A stretch of DNA of 64,000 nucleotides from Deltaproteobacteria bacterium UBA1386 (GCA_002305765.1 DBQU01000114.1:39750-103749); one strand, 5' to 3'; shown: positions 43,049 to 51,175, numbered from the stretch's first letter. A program made the numbers and translations. Notes: generated by a model not told the origin, from the sequence alone.

Positions 43049-44755
43049 GTGGAGATCGAAGGCAAGAATGTTCTTGTGCTCGGCGCCTACGGCGAGGCTG
43101 GCATCGCGGTCTGCCGGCAGATCCTGCGATACCTTCCCGCCGAGCTCGTGGTGACATCCCTGACCGAAGGGGAGGCGCAGTGGGCACTGAAGGAGCTCGC
43201 CCCCGAGACCCCGTCCTATTGCAAGGTCATGGCGTCGTCAGGGAACATATTTGTCAGGTGGTCCCTGAAGGATATGCGTCTGGCCGATATCGCCGCCTCC
43301 AGGGAACATGTGAAGACGGTGGTCGATGACAATCTTGGCGAGCTCACGGAGGAGATCCTCAGCGCGTCAACCCTTTACAGACTCATCACCGAACACAGGC
43401 CGGAGATCATCGTCGATTGCGTCAACACCGCCACGGCTTTGTCCTATCAGAACATTCATCACGCATACGAGGCGGTGGACACGGACGCAGCCCTCGTGGA
43501 CGGCATGAGCGCCATCTATGAGGTGCTGTCGGCGACGAGTATCCCTCCGCTCATCCGGCATGTTCAGATACTCTACCAGGCGATGAAAGAGGCGGGGACC
43601 CGGCTGTATCTGAAGATAGGAACCACGGGTACAGGCGGCATGGGTCTCAACATTCCTTTCACGCATGGCGAAGAGAGTCCGTCGAGGCTCCTCATGGCAA
43701 AGGCGGCCGCCGCCGGGGCGCACACAATGCTCCTCTATACCCTGAGCAAGACGCCGGGGTGGCCCATCATCAAGGAGATGAAACCCGCGGCCATGATCGG
43801 ATGGAAGGACATTGGAAAAGGGCCCGTACGGCGGGGGAACAAGGGCTACCCTCTCTATGACTGCCCCGTCGAAAGCGCGTACCTCCTCAAAGAGGGGTCG
43901 ACCTTCTCTTATGAAGGATCCGATGCCGGTTCCCCCCTGGGAGGAAGACAGCTCGAGGGGGTGTACATAGATACCGGCGAGAATGGCGTCTTCTCCATCG
44001 ACGAGTTCAAGGCGATCGGCCTCATGGAATTCGTGACCCCCGAGGACATCGCCCACAACGTGATCATGAACATCATAGGCGTCAACTCTTCGAAGGATGT
44101 CATCGGAGCGATCGATAACGCTGTTATGGAGCCCACCTTCAGGGCGGGCATTTTGCGCAGGGACGCCATCGAGGAGGCCGTCCGTCTCGGAAGCGGCGGT
44201 ATCGCCTACGGCTTCCTGGGGCCAAGGATGTCCAAGCTCGTCACCGAATGCAAGCTTATAAAGCAAAGCTACGGCACAGTCGAGGACGCCCTTTCCGTCT
44301 CGCCCGAGCGCCTGGCGTATTCGCTGGAGAAGCTTCTCGAGGTCGAGCCCGAGATGCGCAGCGCCCCCATTTCCATCGGGATACCCATCCTCCTGCCCGA
44401 CGGGGAGCGCCTCATCTTCGCCAGACGGGCCGTGAAGGACAAGAGCTGGGAGGAACGACCCTGGGCCGTCACCACCGCCAACATCGATAGATGGGCCGAG
44501 CGGGAATGGGTGGATTTGAGACCGGCCAATATGGCACGATGGCAGGAGAGGTTCCGGAAGGCAAGCGAGGACGCCTGCAGGTTCCCCGAGAAGCGCTGCT
44601 CCCGCTTCAACCGCGGAATGCTCTTCTGGAAGAAGACGGAGGAAGGCAAGACGATCATCGACCCCGGCGAGATAACGGCGTGGGTCTTCATCAACGAGTT
44701 CGCGGGCGGCAGGCCGCATGCCTACAGCGAGTCGAAGGAGATGGTGTATTTTTAA
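43049..44755 (+). CDS. Large Rossmann-fold (SDR/epimerase-like) protein of unknown function
   Basis: A 568-residue protein with an N-terminal dinucleotide-binding motif (KNVLVLGAYGEAGIAV) and a downstream strand RPEIIVDCVNTATALSY, typical of extended SDR proteins. TRLYLKIGTTGTGGMGLNIP follows in the middle. A C-terminal part of about 300 residues is unlike ordinary SDRs (EGVYIDTGENGVFSIDEF, NIIGVNSSKDVIGAID). A GTG at 43049 has AGGGGG five bases upstream; another GTG at 43043 overlaps that site. It is divergent from the TRAP/TAXI genes and shares their regulatory gap, so it may act on the imported compound. The reaction is unknown. Confidence 0.75.
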   Translation: MEIEGKNVLVLGAYGEAGIAVCRQILRYLPAELVVTSLTEGEAQWALKELAPETPSYCKVMASSGNIFVRWSLKDMRLADIAASREHVKTVVDDNLGELTEEILSASTLYRLITEHRPEIIVDCVNTATALSYQNIHHAYEAVDTDAALVDGMSAIYEVLSATSIPPLIRHVQILYQAMKEAGTRLYLKIGTTGTGGMGLNIPFTHGEESPSRLLMAKAAAAGAHTMLLYTLSKTPGWPIIKEMKPAAMIGWKDIGKGPVRRGNKGYPLYDCPVESAYLLKEGSTFSYEGSDAGSPLGGRQLEGVYIDTGENGVFSIDEFKAIGLMEFVTPEDIAHNVIMNIIGVNSSKDVIGAIDNAVMEPTFRAGILRRDAIEEAVRLGSGGIAYGFLGPRMSKLVTECKLIKQSYGTVEDALSVSPERLAYSLEKLLEVEPEMRSAPISIGIPILLPDGERLIFARRAVKDKSWEERPWAVTTANIDRWAEREWVDLRPANMARWQERFRKASEDACRFPEKRCSRFNRGMLFWKKTEEGKTIIDPGEITAWVFINEFAGGRPHAYSESKEMVYF

Positions 44756-44760
44756 ATGAA

Positions 44761-44791
44761 GGTTCCAGGTTCCAGGTTCCAGGTTCCAGGT
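44761..44791 (+). repeat. Heptamer tandem repeat GGTTCCA after the Rossmann gene
   Basis: Four consecutive GGTTCCA copies (44761-44788) plus GGTG begin three bases after the stop codon region of the 568-residue gene. They resemble the other short-period 3'-end repeats in this window. Confidence 0.85.
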
Positions 44792-44814
44792 GAAAACGGA
44801 AAGAAACCGGGTGT

Positions 44815-45525
44815 GTGTTCGTCGTGGGACCTCAACGGATAACCGACATTATGTGGCGCGTTGCCGGGGCGGATATGACGGATCCAAGGGACAGCGCCGT
44901 CTATCTTCTCGATCTTGGCGAGCCGGTGCTTATTGACTGCGGGTCGGGGCACGGCCTCGAGCGCATGGTCGAAAATGTTCGGAAGGCAGGTTTCAGCCCC
45001 GCCGACATCAAGGCTCTCATCATGACCCACTGTCATGTCGACCATATCGGTGCCGCGCCTCTCCTGCGCTCCCGTTTCGGTACAAGGCTGGTCATCCACG
45101 AAAAGGATGCGGAGATCCTCGAGCGCGGGGATATACGGCTCACCGCAGCCTTTTGCTTCGATGTCGAACTCAAACCCCTTGCCGTCGATAGAAAGCTTGT
45201 CGGGGAAACGGGGACGCTCCGCTTCGGAAACCATGACCTCACGTGGGTCCACACGCCGGGTCACACGCCCGGGTCGATCTCCCTTTACATGGATGTGGAC
45301 GGTGAGCGCATCCTCTTCGCCCAGGACATAGGGGCACCCCTGCTCGCCGAATTCGACTGCGACCCTGCGGCCTGGCTCGAGTCCATACAGAAACTCTTCG
45401 CCCTTAACGCCGATGTCCTCTGCGACGGCCATTCCGGAGCCTATGGCCCGAAGGACGTTGTCAGACAATACCTCGAATACTGCCTCGCTTCGCAATACAG
45501 GCAGGGCTATATCACCGCCGGGTGA
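44815..45525 (+). CDS. MBL-fold metallo-hydrolase
   Basis: A 236-residue protein with the metallo-beta-lactamase metal motif THCHVDHIG near residue 71, the second histidine in TWVHTPGHTPGSIS, the bridging aspartate in LFAQDIG and a final histidine in DGHSGAYG. This is a glyoxalase-II-like or quorum-quenching-like hydrolase fold; it probably cleaves a thioester or ester. The start is uncertain: GTG at 44815 has no good ribosome site, and an ATG at 44851 would shorten it by 12 residues. It follows the Rossmann gene closely in the same direction. Confidence 0.85.
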   Translation: MFVVGPQRITDIMWRVAGADMTDPRDSAVYLLDLGEPVLIDCGSGHGLERMVENVRKAGFSPADIKALIMTHCHVDHIGAAPLLRSRFGTRLVIHEKDAEILERGDIRLTAAFCFDVELKPLAVDRKLVGETGTLRFGNHDLTWVHTPGHTPGSISLYMDVDGERILFAQDIGAPLLAEFDCDPAAWLESIQKLFALNADVLCDGHSGAYGPKDVVRQYLEYCLASQYRQGYITAG

Positions 45526-45916
45526 TACCCGCGGGCCTCAAGCCCCGCATATGGTCGCATTGTCTGCCCGGCTCCTTCATGGACAACCCCGTTCAACCGC
45601 CCGCTGCACATCCCGGCGCCTGTCATCGAAAAGGATGACAGGGAAATCATCAAAATGGCTATGCGATAATCATACTTTCTGCGACAGACAAGGCGGATTG
45701 CCTTGATTATCCTATAATCATGAGCATCGAGCACGTTCAGATGCAGCGTTGGATCGTACCTGTTAGGACCGATTGCTCCAGTGAGTATGGCACCGAAAAG
45801 GGGAAATGTGCCGGGGATCGAAAGACCAGAAGGAGGTGCAGGCGGTCACTACCAGGTTCATCGAAAAGGATGAATGACAGGCTACAAACATTCTTTACAA
45901 ACAAGGAGAGGGAACT
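45526..45916. other. Intergenic segment with an exact 16-base direct repeat
   Basis: No gene is convincing here. The 16-mer TCATCGAAAAGGATGA occurs at 45623-45638 and again at 45858-45873. A TATAAT at 45713-45718 on the plus strand has no matching -35. A short GC hairpin (GCGGG...CCCGC) just after the MBL stop may help end its transcript. Confidence 0.5.
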
Positions 45917-46354
45917 ATGAAAAGAGCAATTTTGTTGACAGTGTTGGTCGCGATAGCAACGGTTTTCCTTCTTTCCCTGGGAGCCGGCACGGTTAAGGCC
46001 CAGGCAGGCAGCGGAGGGGCCCAGGACCAGCCGGCCGCCCCGGCCTGGAGGGCACAGATGGAAGCCGCGGATCTGATGATATCCGAGGCGGAGAAGACCA
46101 AGAAGCGGTGCCAGGAGGAGATCGCCAGGGCACAGGAGATGAAGAAGAGGGCCCAGGAAGGACGCGCCAGGGCGATGGCGGCCGGCGGGACCTCGACAGA
46201 CCGGCCTCAGTATCCATGGGTGACCATGGAGAAAGCGGCGGACAAGATGATCGCGGACGCCTTGAAAACCATCGAACGTTGCGACCTGCAGATAAAACAG
46301 GGCCGGGCGCTGAAGGTAGAAGCGGAGAACGAGCTAAAGAAACTGGGACAGTAG
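45917..46354 (+). CDS. Exported helical protein with an internal Cys-containing duplication
   Basis: A 145-residue protein with a signal peptide (ILLTVLVAIATVFLLSLGAG, cleavage near KAQA). The mature part is charged and helical and consists of two similar units about 57 residues apart: Trp44 and Trp101, MEAADLMISEA and EKAADKMIADA, KRC (Cys65) and ERC (Cys122). GGAACT-rich sequence AAGGAGAGGGAACT precedes the ATG. It is followed by an exported thioredoxin-like protein and a peroxiredoxin, so the two cysteines may be thiol substrates. No known family recognised. Confidence 0.75.
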   Translation: MKRAILLTVLVAIATVFLLSLGAGTVKAQAGSGGAQDQPAAPAWRAQMEAADLMISEAEKTKKRCQEEIARAQEMKKRAQEGRARAMAAGGTSTDRPQYPWVTMEKAADKMIADALKTIERCDLQIKQGRALKVEAENELKKLGQ

Positions 46355-46491
46355 GACACAAGACTTTCCGAGTCCCGACGACCGCAGAGAGGTGAACACA
46401 GGGAGGCCTCCCGGGCTCCATGAGTCCGAGACGGATGGTCCCCTGTGCCTCTTTGCCTTCACGTTCCATGTCGATAACCAGGGAGGACGGT

Positions 46492-47097
46492 ATGAGCATC
46501 AAGAAGCTGATCGTTCTGGTGTGCGCGGCAGCAGCGTTGTATGCCTGTTTCCAGCTCTTTCCGGGAGGAACGGCCGCTTTGGCCCAGACCACGCAGTTGG
46601 ACTACTCGGACAGACGGATGCCCTTGCCCGCTTTCGAACTGCCCATTCCCCAGGATCGAGCCGAAAGGGAATACCTGGGTCTTTCAGACAAAGGCACGTT
46701 CAAGGTCGGCGATATCAAGAGCCAGATCGTGATCATCGAGATCTTCAGTTTTTACTGTCCGATCTGCCAGGTCCATGCTCCCCTGGTCCACGAGGTGTAC
46801 GAGAAGATAAAGGCGCGCGCGGACCTGAAGGAGAAGATAAGAATGATAGGCATAGCGGCCACGAACACCGCGTTTGAGGCCCGGTCCTTCAAAGAAACGT
46901 ACAACATACCCTTCCCGGTCTTTTCCGATGAAGAGGGGGAGATCGCGCTTCTTCTCGGCGTCAAGTACACACCCACCTTCATAGGCGTGAAAGTGGACGG
47001 CAAGGGAGGGCAGGAACAGTTCTACTTCCTGCCGAAGGTTTTTACGAACCCTACCCGGTTCATCGAGGACATCATGAAGACATCGGGACTGGAATAG
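46492..47097 (+). CDS. Exported thioredoxin-like protein with CPIC active site
   Basis: A 201-residue protein. The N-terminal segment KLIVLVCAAAALYACFQLF is a signal peptide or anchor, with ALA before Gln32. The thioredoxin fold carries the redox pair Cys89-Pro-Ile-Cys92 (FSFYCPICQVH), a YNIPFPVFSDEEGE segment and the cis-proline-type GVKYTPTFIGV. It resembles TlpA/ResA or AhpC-like periplasmic reductases. GGGAGG precedes the ATG at 46492; upstream in-frame codons to 46420 have no support. The peroxiredoxin starts 11 bases downstream, so they are probably a functional pair. Confidence 0.85.
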   Translation: MSIKKLIVLVCAAAALYACFQLFPGGTAALAQTTQLDYSDRRMPLPAFELPIPQDRAEREYLGLSDKGTFKVGDIKSQIVIIEIFSFYCPICQVHAPLVHEVYEKIKARADLKEKIRMIGIAATNTAFEARSFKETYNIPFPVFSDEEGEIALLLGVKYTPTFIGVKVDGKGGQEQFYFLPKVFTNPTRFIEDIMKTSGLE

Positions 47098-47107
47098 GAG
47101 CCAGACA

Positions 47108-47725
47108 ATGCGGGCGGAGCGCATCCTGTGGGTTTGTGTCGCATGCGTCCTCTTCGCCGCGGTCCTGCGCCCGATCGGGACGGCACACGGAGGGTCCGCG
47201 GCCTTCAGAGACACTATCTACGACCCTGGAAGGCTCAAGCCGCTGGACTCCAACCCAACGTTGAAGGTGGGCGACGTCGCCCCGGATTTCACGCTTCCAT
47301 CCATAACGGGAAACCCTGTTTCGCTCCACGATTACCGGGGCCGCGCCAACGTGGTCATTTCCTTCGTGCCGGCAGCCTGGACACCGGTCTGCTCCGACCA
47401 GTGGCCCGGCTACAACATAATGAAGGGCCTTTTCGACAGGAATGATGCGATACTTCTCGGCATAACCGTCGATAATATTCCCACGCTTTATGCCTGGACA
47501 AGGCAGATGTCCGAGAAGGGACTGTGGTTCCCGGTCCTCTCCGACTTCTATCCCCACGGCGCTGTCGCCTCGAAATACGGCATTCTTCGTACGAACGGGG
47601 AATCGGAACGGGCCCTCTTCGTAATCGACAGGAAGGGCGTGATCAGATACATCGACGTCCACGACATAAACAAGCGACCCCGCCTCGAAGACCTGGCAAG
47701 GGCACTCCAAAACCTGCAGAACTAG
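47108..47725 (+). CDS. Exported single-Cys peroxiredoxin (AhpC/TSA family)
   Basis: A 205-residue protein with an N-terminal signal (VCVACVLFAAVL, then TAHGGSA). The AhpC-TSA domain starts at VGDVAPDFTLPSITGNP. The active site is PAAWTPVCSD: Pro88, Thr92 and the peroxidatic Cys95. The conserved Arg is in ERALFVIDRKG. No other cysteine occurs in the mature part, so it must be a 1-Cys enzyme reduced by an external thiol. The CPIC protein immediately upstream is an obvious candidate. It would remove peroxides in the cell envelope. Confidence 0.88.
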   Translation: MRAERILWVCVACVLFAAVLRPIGTAHGGSAAFRDTIYDPGRLKPLDSNPTLKVGDVAPDFTLPSITGNPVSLHDYRGRANVVISFVPAAWTPVCSDQWPGYNIMKGLFDRNDAILLGITVDNIPTLYAWTRQMSEKGLWFPVLSDFYPHGAVASKYGILRTNGESERALFVIDRKGVIRYIDVHDINKRPRLEDLARALQNLQN

Positions 47726-47784
47726 CGGGATGTATCACGAGAGAAGGTCGGCATCCTTGCGCCTTGCTGTCCTTTACTGGCCTC

Positions 47785-47851
47785 TAACCCGCAACTCGCA
47801 ACGCGCAACCGTCTTATTGTCCTGAGACCTGAAACCTGTGACCTGGGACTT
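47785..47851. repeat. Short-period repeats at the 3' junction of the peroxiredoxin and ACT genes
   Basis: The tract 47785-47810 holds CCCGCAACTCGCAACGCGCA-type words and 47821-47851 holds ACCTGAAACCTGTGACCTGG-type words. The pair matches the two tracts after recD2, with one of them in the opposite orientation. It sits between converging genes. Confidence 0.75.
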
Positions 47852-47853
47852 CT

Positions 47854-48282
47854 TCAGATGCTGTAGACTTCTTTCCCCAGCGTCTTGACCCAGTTCTGGG
47901 CCAGCACCTTCTGGGCCTCTTCGGTCCTGTCCACCCCGAGGATGACGATGGCGTTGCCCGACACCCTTCCCAGGTGGGGATAGAGATAGTGAACATTTAT
48001 CCCGGCGGCCTTGAGAGGCTTGAGAACGGCAAGCAGACCTCCCGGGTGGTCGGGGGTCTCGACAGCAAGGACTCCTGTCTCACGAGGGTTGAAACCGTTG
48101 CCCTTGAGAATGTTCTTCGCCTTTTCGGGGTCGTCTACGACGAAACGGACGGTGCTGATATCCGATGTATCGGCCACGGAGATGGCGCGGATGTTCACCC
48201 CTTCGCGACCGAGGAGCTCGCTCACGTGCGAAAGCGCGCCGGGTACATTCTCGAGACTGACGGATAACTGCGTGATGACCAT
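47854..48282 (-). CDS. Tandem ACT-domain protein
   Basis: A 142-residue protein made of two ACT domains. The first starts QLSVSLENVPGALSHVSELL with a DISTVRFVV strand; the second starts LAVETPDHPGGLLAVLKPLK with NAIVILGV. ACT domains bind amino acids. The start is set by AAGGAG eight bases before the ATG at 48282; an ATG at 48288 overlaps the upstream stop (TAATG). It is the last gene of the 2-oxoacid oxidoreductase operon and may report amino-acid supply to that enzyme. Confidence 0.88.
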   Translation of the reverse strand: MVITQLSVSLENVPGALSHVSELLGREGVNIRAISVADTSDISTVRFVVDDPEKAKNILKGNGFNPRETGVLAVETPDHPGGLLAVLKPLKAAGINVHYLYPHLGRVSGNAIVILGVDRTEEAQKVLAQNWVKTLGKEVYSI

Positions 48283-48287
48283 TGTCA

Positions 48288-48827
48288 TTACTCCTTGACG
48301 TAATTGAAGCCCCGTTCGAGGGCCTCCCTGTTCAGTTTGATCAGTTTTGACTTCCCTTCGCCGAGAAGCTCGGCAAGGTTCTTGATCATGGCGTCGAAGG
48401 ATATGATGTTGCTCGCCCTGATCAACGCCCCGAGCATGATCATGTTGGCAACCTTGATGGTTCCCAGCTGCTCCGCGAGTTCGCTCGTGGGGATGGAAAG
48501 GACCTCTATGTCGCTTCGCACCGATGAGGCATTCACGAGAGAGGCGTTGACACACATGAGACCCCCTGATTGGAGGATGTTCTGGAAGCGGTTGAAGGAA
48601 GGCTGGTTCATGGCAACGACAAATTCCGGCTCCGATGCCACAGGCGAAGCGATCTCCTCGTCGGAGACCACCACGGTGCAGTTTGCCGTGCCGCCGCGCA
48701 CCTCCACGCCATAGGACGGAAGATAGGTGACATATCTGCCCTCCAGCATCGCGGCGCTCGCGAGTGTAAACCCCATGGAGAGAACGCCCTGCCCGCCGAA
48801 ACCTGAAAATATCGTGTTAGTCGTCAT
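48288..48827 (-). CDS. 2-oxoacid:ferredoxin oxidoreductase, gamma subunit
   Basis: A 179-residue subunit beginning TNTIFSGFGGQGVLSMGFTL, the POR gamma-domain signature. The segment LPSYGVEVRGGTANCTVVV and a KVANMIMLGALI helix follow. The ATG overlaps the beta-subunit stop (ATGA). It belongs to a four-gene set (delta, alpha, beta, gamma) typical of KorDABC/Vor-type enzymes that convert a 2-oxoacid plus CoA to acyl-CoA with reduction of ferredoxin. Confidence 0.93.
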   Translation of the reverse strand: MTTNTIFSGFGGQGVLSMGFTLASAAMLEGRYVTYLPSYGVEVRGGTANCTVVVSDEEIASPVASEPEFVVAMNQPSFNRFQNILQSGGLMCVNASLVNASSVRSDIEVLSIPTSELAEQLGTIKVANMIMLGALIRASNIISFDAMIKNLAELLGEGKSKLIKLNREALERGFNYVKE

Positions 48828-49561
48828 GAGACCTCTTTTACCAGTCCCAGGGGGAACTGCTTCGTCATCACCTCGTCTATCCATCGGCATGCCTCGACGG
48901 GCCCCATCTTCCAGTTTGTGGGACAGGGCGAAAGGATCTCGACAAGGGAGAACCCCTTTCCGTCAAGCTGGCACTGGAATGCCTTCTTTATGGCCTTCTT
49001 CGCCTTGATGACAGCTGCGGGTTTGTTGACGGTGACCCTCTCCAGGTACGCGGTTCCGTCGAGCATGGAAAAGACCTCGCAGATCCTTACCGGGTGCCCC
49101 GCCAGTATCGGGTTCCTCCCGTTGGGCGTTGTCGTTGTTACCTGCTCCGTCAGGGTTGTCGGCGCCATCTGCCCCCCGGTCATGCCATAAACACCATTGT
49201 TCACAAAAACAACCGTTATCGGCTCGCCCCGGTTGGCCGCGTGGAACCCTTCCGCCGTGCCGATGGCCGCAAGGTCGCCATCCCCCTGGTAGGAAAAGAC
49301 GAGGTTGTCGGGCCGAACCCTTTTTATGCCGGTGGCGACCGCGGCTCCACGGCCATGGGCCGATTCGAGCGTGTCTATGTCGAAATAGTTGTAGACGAGC
49401 ATTCCGCACCCCGCGGGCGCGACACATATCGCGCTTTCCCTGAGGCCCATCTCGTCCACGACCTCCATGAGAAGCCGGTTGATGATCCCGTGACCACAAC
49501 CCGGGCAGTAATGGAAGTGGGCTTCCTTCATGGTCTTCGGTCTCGTGTATACCTTTTTCAT
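48824..49561 (-). CDS. 2-oxoacid:ferredoxin oxidoreductase, TPP-binding beta subunit
   Basis: A 245-residue subunit. The cluster/TPP-associated motif HYCPGCGHGIINRLL lies near residue 17, and the TPP pyrophosphate motif is SYQGDGDLAAIGTAEG followed by VNNGVYGMTGGQMAPTT. ATG at 49561 overlaps the alpha stop (ATGA). The substrate is not certain: 2-oxoglutarate or branched-chain 2-oxoacids are both possible for this subunit order. Confidence 0.93.
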   Translation of the reverse strand: MKKVYTRPKTMKEAHFHYCPGCGHGIINRLLMEVVDEMGLRESAICVAPAGCGMLVYNYFDIDTLESAHGRGAAVATGIKRVRPDNLVFSYQGDGDLAAIGTAEGFHAANRGEPITVVFVNNGVYGMTGGQMAPTTLTEQVTTTTPNGRNPILAGHPVRICEVFSMLDGTAYLERVTVNKPAAVIKAKKAIKKAFQCQLDGKGFSLVEILSPCPTNWKMGPVEACRWIDEVMTKQFPLGLVKEVS

Positions 49562-50628
49562 TGCTCTTTCCTTCTGGCTGCCATGTAATAATGGCGCCCG
49601 ATGATGCGGTAGAGCTCGACCGGCGTCGGGATGATCCCGCCGGGCCTGCCGTAGAAATGGATCCGCCCCTTTCCTGCCAGCGCCAGCCTGACATCCTCGA
49701 TCATCTGACCCGCGCTCATCTCGAAAACGAAGAAGTCGTGGACCGTCTTCGCGAGTTCCTGGAGGATGGCGGCGGGGAAAGGCCATACCGTGATGGGCCG
49801 CACCATGCCCACCTTCATATTCTCCTGACGGAGACGCTTTATGGCCCCCTTGACGATCCGGGCCCCTATGCCGTACGCGATGACGATCATCTCGGCATCA
49901 TCGGTCAGGAACGTCTCGTAGCGGACCTCGTTCTGTTCCATCCGCTGGTATTTCCTGACGAGCTTCCAGTTGTGCTCCTCTTCTTCCTTCGTGTCGAAGA
50001 GAAGGGACCTGACCATGCGTGAGGGCCGTCCCTTCGCGCCCGTCAGCGTGTAGTCCTTTGGGTATTCCTTTGGAGGCTTGATGTTGTCGAAACTGACAGG
50101 TTCCATCATCTGCCCCAGCATACCGTCCCCCAGGATGACAACGGGGTTCCGGTATTGGTCGGCGAGATCGAAGGCGAGCGGAACCACTTCCGTCAGTTCC
50201 TGGACCGAACCGGGGGCAAGGACTATCGTTTTGTAGTCGCCGTGACCGCCCCCGCGCGTGGCTTGAAGGTAGTCCGACTGGGCGGGCGAGATGTTGCCCA
50301 TGCCGGGACCGCCGCGCACCATGTCGACGACGACGGCGGGCAGCTCGTCGGCCGCGAGATAGGATATGCCCTCCTGTTTGAGACTCATACCGGGGCTGCT
50401 CGAGGACGTCATCGCCCGCGCGCCCGCGACGGATGCGCCAAGGACCATATTTATGGCTGCTATCTCACTTTCGGATTGAATGAAGACCCTTCCCAATTCG
50501 CCCATCCTCTTGGCCATGTATTCCGTCAATTCGTTCTGGGGCGTGATGGGGTATCCGAAATAACAGCTGCAGCCCGAAAGGATCGCCGCCTCTCCAAGCG
50601 CGGCATTACCACTCATGAGCTTTTTCAA
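49558..50628 (-). CDS. 2-oxoacid:ferredoxin oxidoreductase, alpha subunit (VorB/KorA-like)
   Basis: A 356-residue subunit with the N-terminal POR domain (LSGCSCYFGYPITPQNELTE) and the conserved Glu/Ser region (FIQSESEIAAINMVLGASVA). RAMTSSSSPGMSLKQEGISY and VRGGPGMGNISPAQSDYLQA follow, with a C-terminal transketolase-like domain (GMVRPITVWPFP). It is very like annotated VorB proteins. ATG overlaps the ferredoxin stop (ATGA), so all four subunits are translationally coupled. Confidence 0.93.
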   Translation of the reverse strand: MKKLMSGNAALGEAAILSGCSCYFGYPITPQNELTEYMAKRMGELGRVFIQSESEIAAINMVLGASVAGARAMTSSSSPGMSLKQEGISYLAADELPAVVVDMVRGGPGMGNISPAQSDYLQATRGGGHGDYKTIVLAPGSVQELTEVVPLAFDLADQYRNPVVILGDGMLGQMMEPVSFDNIKPPKEYPKDYTLTGAKGRPSRMVRSLLFDTKEEEEHNWKLVRKYQRMEQNEVRYETFLTDDAEMIVIAYGIGARIVKGAIKRLRQENMKVGMVRPITVWPFPAAILQELAKTVHDFFVFEMSAGQMIEDVRLALAGKGRIHFYGRPGGIIPTPVELYRIIGRHYYMAARRKEQ

Positions 50629-50834
50629 CTCTTCATCACCTCTATCGCCACTTCAGGGCACATGACAGCGCAGGTGCCGCAACCGGTGCATTCCTTCCCG
50701 TCATCGAAAGCGGCCACAAAATAGCCTTTGCTGTTGAGCCTGTCGGAAAGCCTGATGACCTTCGCGGGACAGAATTCAACGCAAAGCTCGCAGCCTTTGC
50801 ACCGTTCCCGGTCGATACTGATCGTACCTTTCAT
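50625..50834 (-). CDS. 2-oxoacid:ferredoxin oxidoreductase, ferredoxin (delta) subunit
   Basis: A 69-residue two-cluster ferredoxin with motifs CKGCELCVEFCP and CTGCGTCAVMCP, both complete for 4Fe-4S clusters. It passes electrons from the TPP site to an external ferredoxin. It is the first gene of the operon and has a promoter about 40 bases upstream. GAGGTGG lies 11 bases before the ATG. Confidence 0.94.
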   Translation of the reverse strand: MKGTISIDRERCKGCELCVEFCPAKVIRLSDRLNSKGYFVAAFDDGKECTGCGTCAVMCPEVAIEVMKS

Positions 50835-50871
50835 GGTAAACCAACCACCTCATCAGATTGGAAAGCGTTTA

Positions 50872-50900
50872 AGATTAGCCCACAGGAATGTGCTTGTCAA
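50872..50900 (-). promoter_or_regulatory. Promoter candidate for the 2-oxoacid oxidoreductase operon
   Basis: Minus strand TTGACA (50900-50895), 17-base spacer, TAATCT (50877-50872). Between the boxes lies a small palindrome CACA-GGAA-TGTG (50881-50892) that could be an operator. Within the remaining 50901-51175 I see no gene and no clear promoter for the divergent LysR gene. Confidence 0.45.
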
Positions 50901-51175
50901 CTTTTTTGTGGAAGAGGTTGCCCTCCCCGCCCATCCCCGGAGATCCACAGAATTAAGTTGCAAACACCGCCGGTTCTTTCTATATTAATTCATACGAAAA
51001 ATGACAAAGATGTGTGGTTGCGGGGAGGGTAGGAACATTATGCCTTTCCGGGACACATATCACTATGACGGGTTTTTTGATCTTGACGGACCTTCGTTCA
51101 GGGCTCAGGGCCTTGATAAACAAGGCGGAACATTTATGTTGCATTTGGCAAGGCATCTGTCTTAAGGTTTTATGA

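Noticed and set aside
44761..44791. Tandem repeats considered as a CRISPR array
   Set aside because: The period is seven bases with no spacers, and no cas gene is present.
45720..45920. 66-codon plus-strand frame upstream of the exported helical protein
   Set aside because: Arg/Lys/Ser-rich composition, no ribosome site, and it overlaps the repeat and leader sequence of the next gene.
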